Notes: generated by a model not told the origin, from the sequence alone. Positions 27,926 through 35,764 are shown, numbered from the stretch's first letter. The stretch: DNA of 64,000 nt from Sphaerothrix gracilis (GCF_030405905.1 NZ_JASATW010000006.1:1-64000); one strand, 5' to 3'. Numbers and translations are program-made.

Positions 27926-29740
27926 ATGTCTCAAGCAGAAGCTAACGTCGTCCCCGCTCAGGTAGACAAAGTGTACTTACCGCGCACTGACGAATCAGAT
28001 CAGCTCAAGCGCATTCGCCATACCTTTTCCCATGTGATGGCGATGGCAGTGCAGCGGCTATTTCCCAAGGCGCAGGTGACTATTGGCCCTTGGATTGACT
28101 ACGGCTTCTACTACGACTTCGACAACCCTGAGCCTTTCACCGAGAAAGACCTCAAGGCGATCAAAAAAGAGATGATCAAGATCATCAAGAAGGGGCTGCC
28201 GGTTGAGCGGGAGGAGCTGAGCCGCGCAGAGGCGAAGCAGCGCATTGAGCAGCTTGGCGAACCCTACAAGCTAGAGATTCTGGAAGGACTAGAAGATCCA
28301 ATTACGCTCTATCACCTCGGGGAAGAGTGGTGGGATCTCTGCGCGGGGCCGCACGTCACCAGCACCAAAGACCTCAATCCTAAAGCCTTTGACTTGGAAA
28401 GCGTCGCCGGGGCCTACTGGCGCGGCGACGAGAAGCGAGCCCAGCTTCAGCGCATCTATGGCACTGCCTGGGAGACGCCAGAACAGCTTCAGGAATACAA
28501 GCGGCGGCGGGAAGAGGCCAAGCGGCGCGACCACCGCAAGCTGGGTAAAGAGCTGGGGCTGTTTGTCTTTGCCGATGAGGTGGGGCCGGGGCTGCCCATG
28601 TGGACGCCGAGGGGAACGATTTTGCGATCGACCCTGGAAGAGTTTCTTAAGCAGGAGCAGATCAAGCGAGGCTATCAGCCCGTGGTGACGCCCCATATTG
28701 GCCGGGTGGAGCTGTTTAAGCTGTCGGGGCACTGGCAGAAGTACAAAGAAGACCTGTTTCCGATGATGGGGGAGTCGGAAGAGGAAGGGTTTGTGCTGAA
28801 GGCGATGAACTGCCCCTTCCATATTCAGATTTATAAATCGACGCTGCGTTCTTACCGGGAGCTACCGCTGCGTTTGGCCGAATTTGGCACCGTCTATCGC
28901 TATGAGCAGTCAGGGGAACTGGGGGGGCTAACGCGGGTACGCGGCTTCACCCAGGATGATGCTCACCTGTTTGTGACGCCAGAGCAGCTTGACGATGAAT
29001 TTTTGAAGGTGGTGGATCTGATTCAGGCCATCCTCAAGGCGCTGCGGTTGGACAAATCCTTCCGGGCACGGCTGAGTTTCCGCGACCCAGATTCAGACAA
29101 GTACATTGGCTCAGATGATGCCTGGAACAAGGCGGAAAATGCTATTCGCCGCGCCGTAGAAACGTTGGGGATGAGCCATTTTGAAGGCATTGGCGAGGCG
29201 GCTTTCTACGGGCCGAAGCTGGACTTTATCGTCACGGATGCCCTCGATCGCGAGTGGCAGTTAGGCACGGTGCAGGTGGACTACAACCTGCCGGAGCGCT
29301 TCAAGCTGGAGTACGTCGCGGAAGACGGCAGCCGCCAGCGTCCGGTAATGATCCACCGCGCTCCTTTTGGCTCCCTGGAGCGGCTAATTGGCATTTTGAT
29401 TGAGGAATATGCGGGTGATTTTCCCCTGTGGCTGGCTCCGGTGCAGATGCGGCTGCTGCCGGTGACGGAGGAGCAGCTTGGCTTTGCGCAGCAGGTGGCA
29501 GAACAGCTCCGGCAGAAGGGGGTACGGGCGGAAGTGGATACCAGCGGCGATCGCCTGGGTAAGCTGATCCGCAATGCCGAAAAAGCCAAGATTCCGGTGA
29601 TGGCAATTGTGGGGGCTAAGGAAGTAGAAGGCAATAGTCTCAGCATCCGGACGCGGGCCTCTGGAGAATTAGGCGCAATTCCGGTGCCGGAGGTTGTGGA
29701 GAAGCTGGAACGGGCGATCGCTAATCACGATGATTTTTAG
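27926..29740 (+). CDS. thrS: Threonyl-tRNA synthetase
   Basis: A 604-residue class II synthetase. The N-terminal editing domain is present, with HTFSHVMAM (HxxxH) and LCAGPHV. The TGS domain of most bacterial ThrS is absent, as is usual in cyanobacteria. Catalytic motifs are FRARLSFRDPDSDKYIGS and, at the C-terminal edge, HRAPFGSLERLIGIL. The anticodon-binding domain ends in VVEKLERAIANHDDF. Its last 159 bases, including the region after the stop, are duplicated at 30979-31137 and partly at 29784-29884. Confidence 0.95.
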   Translation: MSQAEANVVPAQVDKVYLPRTDESDQLKRIRHTFSHVMAMAVQRLFPKAQVTIGPWIDYGFYYDFDNPEPFTEKDLKAIKKEMIKIIKKGLPVEREELSRAEAKQRIEQLGEPYKLEILEGLEDPITLYHLGEEWWDLCAGPHVTSTKDLNPKAFDLESVAGAYWRGDEKRAQLQRIYGTAWETPEQLQEYKRRREEAKRRDHRKLGKELGLFVFADEVGPGLPMWTPRGTILRSTLEEFLKQEQIKRGYQPVVTPHIGRVELFKLSGHWQKYKEDLFPMMGESEEEGFVLKAMNCPFHIQIYKSTLRSYRELPLRLAEFGTVYRYEQSGELGGLTRVRGFTQDDAHLFVTPEQLDDEFLKVVDLIQAILKALRLDKSFRARLSFRDPDSDKYIGSDDAWNKAENAIRRAVETLGMSHFEGIGEAAFYGPKLDFIVTDALDREWQLGTVQVDYNLPERFKLEYVAEDGSRQRPVMIHRAPFGSLERLIGILIEEYAGDFPLWLAPVQMRLLPVTEEQLGFAQQVAEQLRQKGVRAEVDTSGDRLGKLIRNAEKAKIPVMAIVGAKEVEGNSLSIRTRASGELGAIPVPEVVEKLERAIANHDDF

Positions 29741-29774
29741 CGTTTGCTCTAAGGCGGGCAATGCCCGCCCTACT
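29616..29774 (+). repeat. thrS 3'-end repeat, native copy
   Basis: This is the 3' end of thrS plus the downstream palindrome GGCGGGCA-A-TGCCCGCC, whose arms could form a hairpin. The same 159-base unit recurs at 30979-31137. Its last 102 bases recur at 29784-29884. Confidence 0.9.
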
Positions 29775-29783
29775 GATTACTAA

Positions 29784-29884
29784 GCGCAATTCCGGTGCCG
29801 GAGGTTGTGGAGAAGCTGGAACGGGCGATCGCTAATCACGATGATTTTTAGTGTTTGATGTAAGGCGGGCATTGCCCGCCCTAC
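29784..29884 (+). repeat. thrS 3'-end repeat, second copy (partial)
   Basis: About 101 bases repeat the last part of thrS, beginning GCGCAATTCCGGTGCCGG, through the stop codon and the palindrome. It is nearly identical to the native copy. The tail after the stop (GTTTGATGTAA) matches the third copy, not thrS itself. Confidence 0.9.
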
Positions 29885-29923
29885 CTATCACTTTACGTAG
29901 GTAGGCATTGTCTGCCCTGCTGA

Positions 29924-30796
29924 TTACCAGTTGTAAGCGTCAAAGCTATAAATTAAGCAATGACTGCGAATGCCGCTACGCTTGAGGTAATCATTAATAC
30001 ATCTGGCTAGCGGTACTTTTTGCTTGCCGATGTGTCTAGGAATTAGCACGTATTGACCATCCGATTTAACTTTGATGGAACCGATCTTGTTGGTTAAACC
30101 GCTGTTCTCAAATAGCGTTTTAATCTCCGATAGCGAGTATTGCTGCAAATAAATTGCATTTCGATTAGGAGCAAGCTGACGAATTAGGTTGTGGATGATA
30201 TGGCCAATGCAGTCTCGGTTATGGAAGGAATTGCGCAGGCCAATTACTCCGTGAGGCTTTAAGGTTCGGGCAATTTCACTAAACAAAGTTTCCGTATCTT
30301 TTTTGGCCAGATGCATGAATACAGAATCTGAAATCACCAAATCTACTGAGTTGTCTGCTAATGGTAATTGCCGGACTGACATACAAACCAATACAAATCG
30401 GGCTGAGGGATAAAAGTTATAGGCTTGCTTAAATATTTGCAGCCTTCGTAACTGAGGCTCGGAGATATCTATGCCGTAGTAAACTTCGCAGCTTAAGTTT
30501 CGGTTTTTAGATAAGTGAATTGAAGCTCGCCCATCGCCACAGCCAATCTCCAGAATGGTACTAAAGTGCTGATGAGCAGGAAATTTGTTCCATAACCCGC
30601 TTGGCCGACGGATGACTTCAGCATAGTCCGGCGGCGTAGCAGTCTCAAATTGGCGGCGGTTGTAATAATTCTGACCAATCTTGTCCCATAGCTGTTTTTG
30701 CTTCGGACTACCGTAGTCAGAGTTATTCCGAGGCAACCAAATTCCGTCTTTCTGGTAAAACTGATGAACGATCTGATGAGGCGGCTCAAATGTCAT
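29924..30796 (-). CDS. SAM-dependent methyltransferase
   Basis: A 290-residue class I methyltransferase. Motif I is ILEIGCGDGRASIHL, the acidic residue of motif II is in YYGIDISEPQL, and motif IV/post-I includes LPLADNSVDLVISDSV. The N-terminal 70 residues are an extra region with no family match that I recognise. The last 50 are basic. The substrate is unknown. It is bracketed by direct repeats of the thrS 3' end, which suggests a cargo gene of an inserted segment. Confidence 0.82.
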   Translation of the reverse strand: MTFEPPHQIVHQFYQKDGIWLPRNNSDYGSPKQKQLWDKIGQNYYNRRQFETATPPDYAEVIRRPSGLWNKFPAHQHFSTILEIGCGDGRASIHLSKNRNLSCEVYYGIDISEPQLRRLQIFKQAYNFYPSARFVLVCMSVRQLPLADNSVDLVISDSVFMHLAKKDTETLFSEIARTLKPHGVIGLRNSFHNRDCIGHIIHNLIRQLAPNRNAIYLQQYSLSEIKTLFENSGLTNKIGSIKVKSDGQYVLIPRHIGKQKVPLARCINDYLKRSGIRSHCLIYSFDAYNW

Positions 30797-30860
30797 CGGT
30801 TAAGTTTCCGAATATCGCGTCAATATCCTACCAGTTTTGACTTTCTAAGATATCTTGCGA

Positions 30861-30881
30861 GGGCTTAGCACTGCCAAGCCC
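30861..30881. repeat. Small inverted repeat
   Basis: GGGCTTAGCA-ct-GCCAAGCCC forms an imperfect hairpin. It is similar to the repeat at 31888-31907, so it is probably a dispersed intergenic element. Confidence 0.4.
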
Positions 30882-30978
30882 CCTACTAGAAACATAGAAA
30901 CGTCTCGTTATATTTTCTGTTAACAAAGCGACCGTGGATATCTGCCTCTTTAAAGGTGTTATGAGTAGTGGCACGACA

Positions 30979-31137
30979 CTAAGGAAGTAGAAGGCAATAG
31001 CCTCAGCATCCGGACGCGGGCCTCTGGAGAATTAGGCGCAATCCTGGTGCCGGAGGTTGTGGAGAAGCTGAAACGGGCGATCGCTAATCACGATGATTTT
31101 GAGCGTTTGATGTAAGGCGGGCAATGCCCGCCCTACT
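30979..31137 (+). repeat. thrS 3'-end repeat, third copy (degenerate, gene remnant)
   Basis: This 159-base copy matches the thrS 3' end without gaps but with several substitutions. One changes the TAG stop to GAG, so the reading frame continues ERLM before a TAA. The terminal palindrome GGCGGGCAATGCCCGCC is retained. No upstream thrS sequence accompanies it, so it is a gene fragment, not an expressed gene. Confidence 0.88.
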
Positions 31138-31250
31138 AGGCACTCTGTATATCGGTATCTTGTATATCCCCAAGTTTCTTACGCAATTGCTCCGTTTGGT
31201 TGACTACCCTCTCAGCTCTTGATGGATTCGCACAGTCAGAGCAGATTTAT

Positions 31251-31625
31251 TCATAGATCTGTTCCTTGCTGAATCGCTTCTAAGATATGGGGGGGAGCTG
31301 AATCTGGATCTATCAAATTGATTGAAAAAGGCTGCTCTCTTTCAATGGCGGCTCCTGCTCGGAGATAATTTGACGCATCTACTCCCCAAACAGCTAGGTC
31401 AATATCCGAATACCAGGTCATGCCCTCATGATCAAGCAGTGAACCGAAAAGAACGACTCGCTGGGCTCCAAACTCTAACTTGAGACACTGGGCCGCTTTT
31501 CGAGCGACTTGCCAACCTTGTTGTTGACGCTGCTTCATCTGGGCTAAAAACGTCGAACGATCTTTTCGTGCGGTCAGCACTCTGGCAATGATTTCCTGAC
31601 GAGTTTGGGCGTCAATGGGCGTCAT
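31251..31625 (-). CDS. Orphan nucleotidyltransferase (MNT-type)
   Basis: A 124-residue protein with the MNT signature: FGS (in VVLFGSLLD) followed at the expected spacing by DIDLAVWG, the metal aspartates. The N-terminal 50 residues are helical and basic. MNT proteins usually pair with a HEPN toxin and neutralise it by nucleotidylation. No intact HEPN partner is adjacent; the 110 bases downstream have no long frame. It could be a solitary antitoxin-like remnant. Confidence 0.78.
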   Translation of the reverse strand: MTPIDAQTRQEIIARVLTARKDRSTFLAQMKQRQQQGWQVARKAAQCLKLEFGAQRVVLFGSLLDHEGMTWYSDIDLAVWGVDASNYLRAGAAIEREQPFSINLIDPDSAPPHILEAIQQGTDL

Positions 31626-31965
31626 AAGCTATTTGCAGGTCAGGAAAACGTTTGATGGAGGTCAGTAAAAGACGGAAAGCAGCTTCTTAAATATTCAGGA
31701 CTGACACGCTTGACCAGGTTTTAGCTGAAGGTTTTAGCTGATCGCGAGATCCCCCCGGCTATCGCCACCTTGATAGGGGGGCAGGGGATCCTACCTCTAT
31801 CATTTTAGTGTCCCCAACTTCGGACTTGGATTGCTTGCCGATCGCGTTAGCATTTTGGCAGTTTCAGCTTCCTGGGATATTTCGTTAGGGCTTGGCAGGG
31901 CAAGCCCTTGCCGGATTTTCTCTACTGGCAACGCAATAATTCTGAGGATCGCCCCTTTTTAGGGG
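31626..31965. other. Intergenic region without a gene
   Basis: About 340 bases with no convincing frame in either direction. It contains a G-rich stretch (31770-31795) and the inverted repeat GGGCTTG/CAAGCCC at 31888-31907. No promoter or RNA gene is evident. Confidence 0.5.
31888..31907. repeat. Inverted repeat GGGCTTG/CAAGCCC
   Basis: A seven-base perfect inverted repeat with a six-base loop. It is similar in core to the element at 30861-30881. Confidence 0.45.
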
Positions 31966-32253
31966 CTAGCTCCGCGATCGGTAGCGCAGCAGATAGCTAA
32001 ACACCTCGCCCTGCTCCGGCGTTAGCAAAATGCCGGAGGGCGGAATTGTCAGAACCGGACTCCACAGTCCTTGCTCGGCGTAGTTCAGCCTGTGCAGCGC
32101 GTTGATAGCCGATCGCACCCCTTCGGCTGAACCCATGATCAGGTGACGCAGGCGCTCTCGCTCAGGCTGGGCGCGGGGAATGTTGAGGCGCAAGGGGAGA
32201 TTGGCCTCGGTTTCGGGGGAAAACCGGGGAGACGGGTTGATATAGAGCAACAT
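31966..32253 (-). CDS. Small conserved hypothetical protein
   Basis: A 95-residue protein of unknown function. It has no signal peptide or membrane segment. It is rich in Leu, Arg and Pro and includes RLRHLIMGSAEGVRSAINAL and a C-terminal GILLTPEQGEVFSYLLRY. It starts one base after a 10-base inverted repeat, which suggests control of its translation. Confidence 0.6.
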   Translation of the reverse strand: MLLYINPSPRFSPETEANLPLRLNIPRAQPERERLRHLIMGSAEGVRSAINALHRLNYAEQGLWSPVLTIPPSGILLTPEQGEVFSYLLRYRSRS

Positions 32254-32254
32254 T

Positions 32255-32290
32255 TTGGGATTTCTCCGTAGATTGGGTAGGAAATCCCAA
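32255..32290 (-). promoter_or_regulatory. Inverted repeat immediately upstream of the 95-residue gene
   Basis: TTGGGATTTC (32255-32264) and GAAATCCCAA (32281-32290) are a perfect 10-base inverted repeat with a 16-base loop. The right end on the minus strand is one base before the start codon at 32253, so in the transcript the hairpin would hide the ribosome entry region. It could alternatively be an operator. Confidence 0.55.
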
Positions 32291-32297
32291 AAATTTA

Positions 32298-32327
32298 GCC
32301 GCCCCAGACATAGCAGTTCGGGGCGGC
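32298..32327 (-). terminator. GC-rich hairpin, possible attenuator
   Basis: GCCGCCCC and GGGGCGGC form an 8-base perfect stem with a 14-base loop. On the minus strand it is followed by TAAATTTTT. It lies in the leader of the 95-residue gene, so it could act as an attenuator or as the end of a minus-strand transcript. Confidence 0.45.
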
Positions 32328-32332
32328 CTGAG

Positions 32333-32338
32333 TATAAT
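32333..32338 (+). promoter_or_regulatory. Consensus -10 box TATAAT
   Basis: A perfect TATAAT preceded by TGAG. A clear -35 box is not seen at the ideal distance. It lies about 7 bases before the inferred start of the candidate small RNA. Confidence 0.45.
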
Positions 32339-32344
32339 TACTCT

Positions 32345-32430
32345 AGCCTCCGAGACAGCTTACTCTGTCGAAGGGGTCAGGTGTCGGGTGTTGTTGCTGC
32401 AACTTCCGGCACCGCGCGACCAAATTTTTG
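32345..32430 (+). ncRNA. Candidate small RNA with terminator stem
   Basis: This intergenic stretch can fold into a first hairpin (GACAG/CTGTC, 32354-32369). A strong second stem pairs GGTGTCGG (32380-32387) with CCGGCACC (32406-32413), extended by GGTC/GACC (32375-32378 with 32418-32421) and topped by a GTTG/CAAC stem. It is followed directly by AAATTTTTGGGG, a terminator-like tail. A TATAAT box lies just upstream. No protein frame is convincing. I cannot match it to a named cyanobacterial RNA family. Confidence 0.45.
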
Positions 32431-32490
32431 GGGTGATAGACAAGCTGCGTACAGACAGCTATAGCTCCAAACGCTATCCGATTTGACGGA

Positions 32491-32904
32491 TCAAGTCAAG
32501 TCGAAATTTTGGGCGCAAAGCTGAGTCAGCAGGTCTATAAGCTGCTGACCGTCTTCTAAATATGCGATGTATTCGTAGTTGCCAACCTGCTGGTTTTGCC
32601 CGGTTAGTTCCTTGGCAAAATGCTCGGCAATTACCACAATTGGCATACTTTCTGAAAAGTTTAGCTGCGATCGAATTCGCAGGCCCATCTCAATAAAACC
32701 GTTAGCAGATGAGTTCACCTGATTGAGTAGAATCAAATCAGGAACGTCTGTAGCGTCTTTCATCCGAGCGATCGCATCTTTTTCTTCCAGTGTAACAATG
32801 ACATCAAAACCTTCATTCTCTAAGTTATGGCGCAACAAAGGACGGGTTTCATCATCCATTTCTACGAGTAGAATTTGAGGCGCTTTTGCTCCAAGATTTG
32901 CCAT
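32491..32904 (-). CDS. Receiver-like protein lacking the phosphoacceptor Asp
   Basis: A 137-residue single receiver (REC) fold. The acidic pair is in VEMDDE, but the phosphoacceptor position in LILLN is Asn61 instead of Asp. The switch region is VVIAEHFAKELT, and the usual lysine motif KP is absent. It is a pseudo-receiver, likely working by protein-protein contact without phosphorylation. No output domain follows. Confidence 0.75.
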   Translation of the reverse strand: MANLGAKAPQILLVEMDDETRPLLRHNLENEGFDVIVTLEEKDAIARMKDATDVPDLILLNQVNSSANGFIEMGLRIRSQLNFSESMPIVVIAEHFAKELTGQNQQVGNYEYIAYLEDGQQLIDLLTQLCAQNFDLT

Positions 32905-33159
32905 TGACTGTGCTAGGAAAGTACGTGTATGAGCTGGTTGACTACAACCATATTTTTATTTGCTTTCAATAAATATTAATAATTTATAAAGGAATTGAAC
33001 TATAAAGCTGGGAAAATTAAGTTCGTTCGGCATTTAATTAGGGAACCTCGAAAAATACAAATCTCGTTGTCAATCTCAACAGGATTTGAGTGGTTTTAGG
33101 CCACAAAATTTCTCAACCAGGCAATTAATCGAGATGCCCAACAGTTTTACCTAATACTA

Positions 33160-33876
33160 TTAATAAAGCCAGGGTGAGTGATGCTGACCTAGCAGGCGAT
33201 TATATTCTGCTTGGACTGTTGCAAAACACTCACAGCTAGCGGCTTCTAAACCTGGTCGATCCATGATTTTTACAAAGCCGCTGCGATACTGAATTAGTCC
33301 TTGACTTTGCAGCTTCTGGGCGGCCTGCGTCACACCCGCTCGGCGGACACCCAGCATATCAGCCATAAATTCCTGGGTTAGATTTAGCTCATCAGACTCT
33401 GTTCGTTCACTGGCTTCCAACATCCAGCGAGCCAGACGCTGCTCTAGAAGATGTAATCGATTGCAGGCAGTCGTCTGGGAAATTTGGGCAATGAGTGCTT
33501 GAGTATAGCGCAGCAGAATATCACGCAGTTCCTTATTGGTATCAAACTCTTCTAGCAACGGCTTGGCCGGAACCTTGACTGCCTCACCTGCAATTTGCAC
33601 TACATATTCTGTTTGAGTTGTCTCACTGCCCCCCATAAAGGCATTGACACCTAAAATTTCACGGTTACCAATAACTCCGGTTTCAGCGGTATTACCATTA
33701 GCCATTGTGATGGTCACTGAAAGCAAGCAGTCAAGGGGAAAATAAAGAAACTCCAAAATATCTCCCGGTTCATGCAAAATAACTCCTTGTTCCAAATATA
33801 CTTTTGTTAAGTTAGGTTCTAATTTTTTATAGAGTTGAGGAGACATTACAGCTAGCAGCCGATTTTGACGGATCAA
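33160..33876 (-). CDS. Crp/Fnr family transcriptional regulator
   Basis: A 238-residue regulator. The N-terminal half is a cNMP-binding-like barrel, with EPGDILEFLYFPLDCLLS and GNREILGV. The residues for tight cAMP binding (R and S of the FGE...RSA motif) are not evident, so its ligand is unclear. A long dimerisation helix and a Crp-type winged helix follow (LTQEFMADMLGVRRAGVTQA, then LIQYRSGFVKI). It is 255 bases from the pseudo-receiver gene. Confidence 0.85.
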   Translation of the reverse strand: MIRQNRLLAVMSPQLYKKLEPNLTKVYLEQGVILHEPGDILEFLYFPLDCLLSVTITMANGNTAETGVIGNREILGVNAFMGGSETTQTEYVVQIAGEAVKVPAKPLLEEFDTNKELRDILLRYTQALIAQISQTTACNRLHLLEQRLARWMLEASERTESDELNLTQEFMADMLGVRRAGVTQAAQKLQSQGLIQYRSGFVKIMDRPGLEAASCECFATVQAEYNRLLGQHHSPWLY

Positions 33877-33958
33877 TTCATTGGCCTATAGAAGGGCATG
33901 TTGCAGTTATTAACCTTAAGCGAAGATCACGCCAACTGTAAACTAAGTTATCAAAAGA

Positions 33959-34384
33959 CTACAAAGTGCGACGACGAGTTAGGGAAACAATGTTTGAAAT
34001 TAGCTCATCAAAATTAAATGGCTTGGCTATGTGACAGCAAAATCCAGCGGCGATCGCCTGATTGCGATCGCGGGGCCAAGCAGAAGCTGTTAAGGCAATA
34101 GCTGGAATACTTAACTTTAACTTTCTCTTAATTTGACGAATCAGCGTACAGCCGTTGGTGTCAATTAAGCGCAGTTCGCTAATTAGAATATCAGGCTGAA
34201 TTTGTTCAAGGATTTCTAAAGCTTCTTGAGCAGTGGTAACAACAATTATTTCTGTGCAACCATATTGTTCAAAAACAGTCTGTAGTAAAAGCAGAGAATC
34301 TGGATCACTATCTATAGCAAGAATACGGATTCCAGCTAAGGCTGAGCAGTCATCACTTGTAGACACTAAGCATTCGCTTCGCAT
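33959..34384 (-). CDS. Receiver-domain protein with Glu at the phosphoacceptor position
   Basis: A 141-residue single receiver. The acidic pocket is in LAIDSDPDS, the switch Thr is in IALTAS and the lysine is Lys121 in IAKPFNF. The phosphoacceptor in ILISELRL is Glu70 in place of Asp, a natural phosphomimic. The rest of the fold is complete. It sits near a Crp/Fnr regulator and another altered receiver. Confidence 0.78.
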   Translation of the reverse strand: MRSECLVSTSDDCSALAGIRILAIDSDPDSLLLLQTVFEQYGCTEIIVVTTAQEALEILEQIQPDILISELRLIDTNGCTLIRQIKRKLKLSIPAIALTASAWPRDRNQAIAAGFCCHIAKPFNFDELISNIVSLTRRRTL

Positions 34385-34525
34385 AGGTCTTTTCCTCAGA
34401 CATAATCCTGTAGATGCTTCATTAAAGCTAGAATGTTGCCATTTACTATTTCGATGTCTAAAGCCTGATCAAATGCACGCTATTTAAGTACGTGAATAGA
34501 CTATCGTTGCCCTTTGCAAAGATGC

Positions 34526-34541
34526 CGTACGGAACCGTACG
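34526..34541. promoter_or_regulatory. 16-base palindrome upstream of the receiver gene
   Basis: CGTACGG-AA-CCGTACG is a perfect 7-base inverted repeat with a 2-base spacer. It lies between the M28 peptidase and the receiver gene, about 140 bases upstream of the latter. This size and symmetry suit a dimeric regulator site. No regulator is known. Confidence 0.35.
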
Positions 34542-34593
34542 ATTCGACGCAAATGTCATCAAAACTCGACTAATCTTAATAATTAAGCAAGGA

Positions 34594-35454
34594 TTAAAGA
34601 ACGCGAATCCCTTGAAATAGCCCCCAGCAGACCTGAGCCAGGCGGTCGAGATCCAGAGTTTCGAGGCGATCGCTGGGCTGGTGATAGTGAGGATTGCGCA
34701 GATTGGCCGTGTCCGTGACCAAAATGGCCGCATAGCCCGCATCCCAGAAAGGGGCGTGATCGCTGCGGCGAGTATCGGGCAGCAGTTGGCCTCGCTGTCC
34801 GGCGGGGAGCCACCAGGCAGGCACACCAGCCCCAGAGACTTGCCGAGACAGACGGATCAGATCAAAGAGCGATCGCCAATTACCAATTAGCCCAATAAAG
34901 TTGCCGCAGTTGGGGAAAAAATACTTCAGTCCGGGAGGATAGCGTTGTGAGCCGGGCCTATCGTCGTAATAGCCCAACATTTCTAGAGACAGCATCAGCC
35001 GCAGAGGCTGGCCTGACTGCTGCAGTTGCTCTACGCAGAATTGACTGCCAGCTAAGCCATATTCTTCTAAATCAAAGGCCACTAGCGTTAGCGGCGATCG
35101 CCCCGGCTGCCCAGACCAGAGACGGGCCAGTTCCAGCAAAACAGCGACCCCAGAGGCATTGTCATCCGCACCGGGGGAGTTGGGCACCGTATCGTAATGC
35201 GCCCCCACCAAGATCGGCCAAGCTGCGGAATTTCTAAACCCATTCTCCTCAGGGACAGCCGCACTCGGCGGCAAATCCAGCCTCCAGTTGATGTGGCTGC
35301 GGCCCTGAAACTCAAACTGCTGAGCCTTGACAGACTGCCACTGACCTAGCTGCTGCTGAATATACTGCCGAGCGAACTGGTAGTGAGCCGTGGCAAAAAA
35401 CGGATCGCGTGGCTGAGACAGTTGCTGTAAATGCGCCTGTAGCTTATCTTTCAG
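34594..35454 (-). CDS. M28-family metallopeptidase, start codon unclear
   Basis: The catalytic domain is intact: ILVGAHYDTV, SPGADDNASGVAVLLELA, AFDLEEYGL and RRSDHAPFWDAGY carry the zinc ligands and catalytic Glu of the aminopeptidase M28 family. The frame is open to a TAG at about 35487. The residues before TTG 35274 (HYQFARQYIQQQLGQW, FEFQGRSHINWRL) match the usual M28 N-terminus, so TTG 35274 is too late. No ATG, GTG or TTG lies further upstream in this frame. I placed the start at CTG 35454 (LKDKLQAHL) as the best guess. It may use a rare start codon, or the 5' end may be altered. Confidence 0.72.
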   Translation of the reverse strand: MKDKLQAHLQQLSQPRDPFFATAHYQFARQYIQQQLGQWQSVKAQQFEFQGRSHINWRLDLPPSAAVPEENGFRNSAAWPILVGAHYDTVPNSPGADDNASGVAVLLELARLWSGQPGRSPLTLVAFDLEEYGLAGSQFCVEQLQQSGQPLRLMLSLEMLGYYDDRPGSQRYPPGLKYFFPNCGNFIGLIGNWRSLFDLIRLSRQVSGAGVPAWWLPAGQRGQLLPDTRRSDHAPFWDAGYAAILVTDTANLRNPHYHQPSDRLETLDLDRLAQVCWGLFQGIRVL

Positions 35455-35764
35455 CTCTATTAGGCAAATCTGACTAACCCAAAACTAAATTCAGCGAACT
35501 GGCCGACCCTATCACCTATCTGCAATGTCTATCATCAGGGAGATCTGCTGGTCTGTGTTTTAGGTCACACTAGACAACACTTTGTCCTCACAAGGCGATC
35601 GCCTAAAGAGCGGTAAAGTCTACCTTGTCCGGGTAAACTCTATTCGGCAGCACCGATCCCAAGCTGACATAAAGTTGATACACTGCTAATCTCTGATTCT
35701 GCATCATAGATTACAAAAGTGAGTTTAGACAGTCCTAAGTGAGATCGAATTCCAAATAATAGCA

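Noticed and set aside
31141..31250. Possible HEPN partner after the MNT gene at 31251
   Set aside because: A frame starting at the overlapping ATG stops after 16 residues, and no HEPN-like helix pattern is seen.
32255..32464. 69-residue plus-strand frame
   Set aside because: It runs through hairpins and the small-RNA candidate, has no domain and an Arg/Ser-rich non-coding composition.
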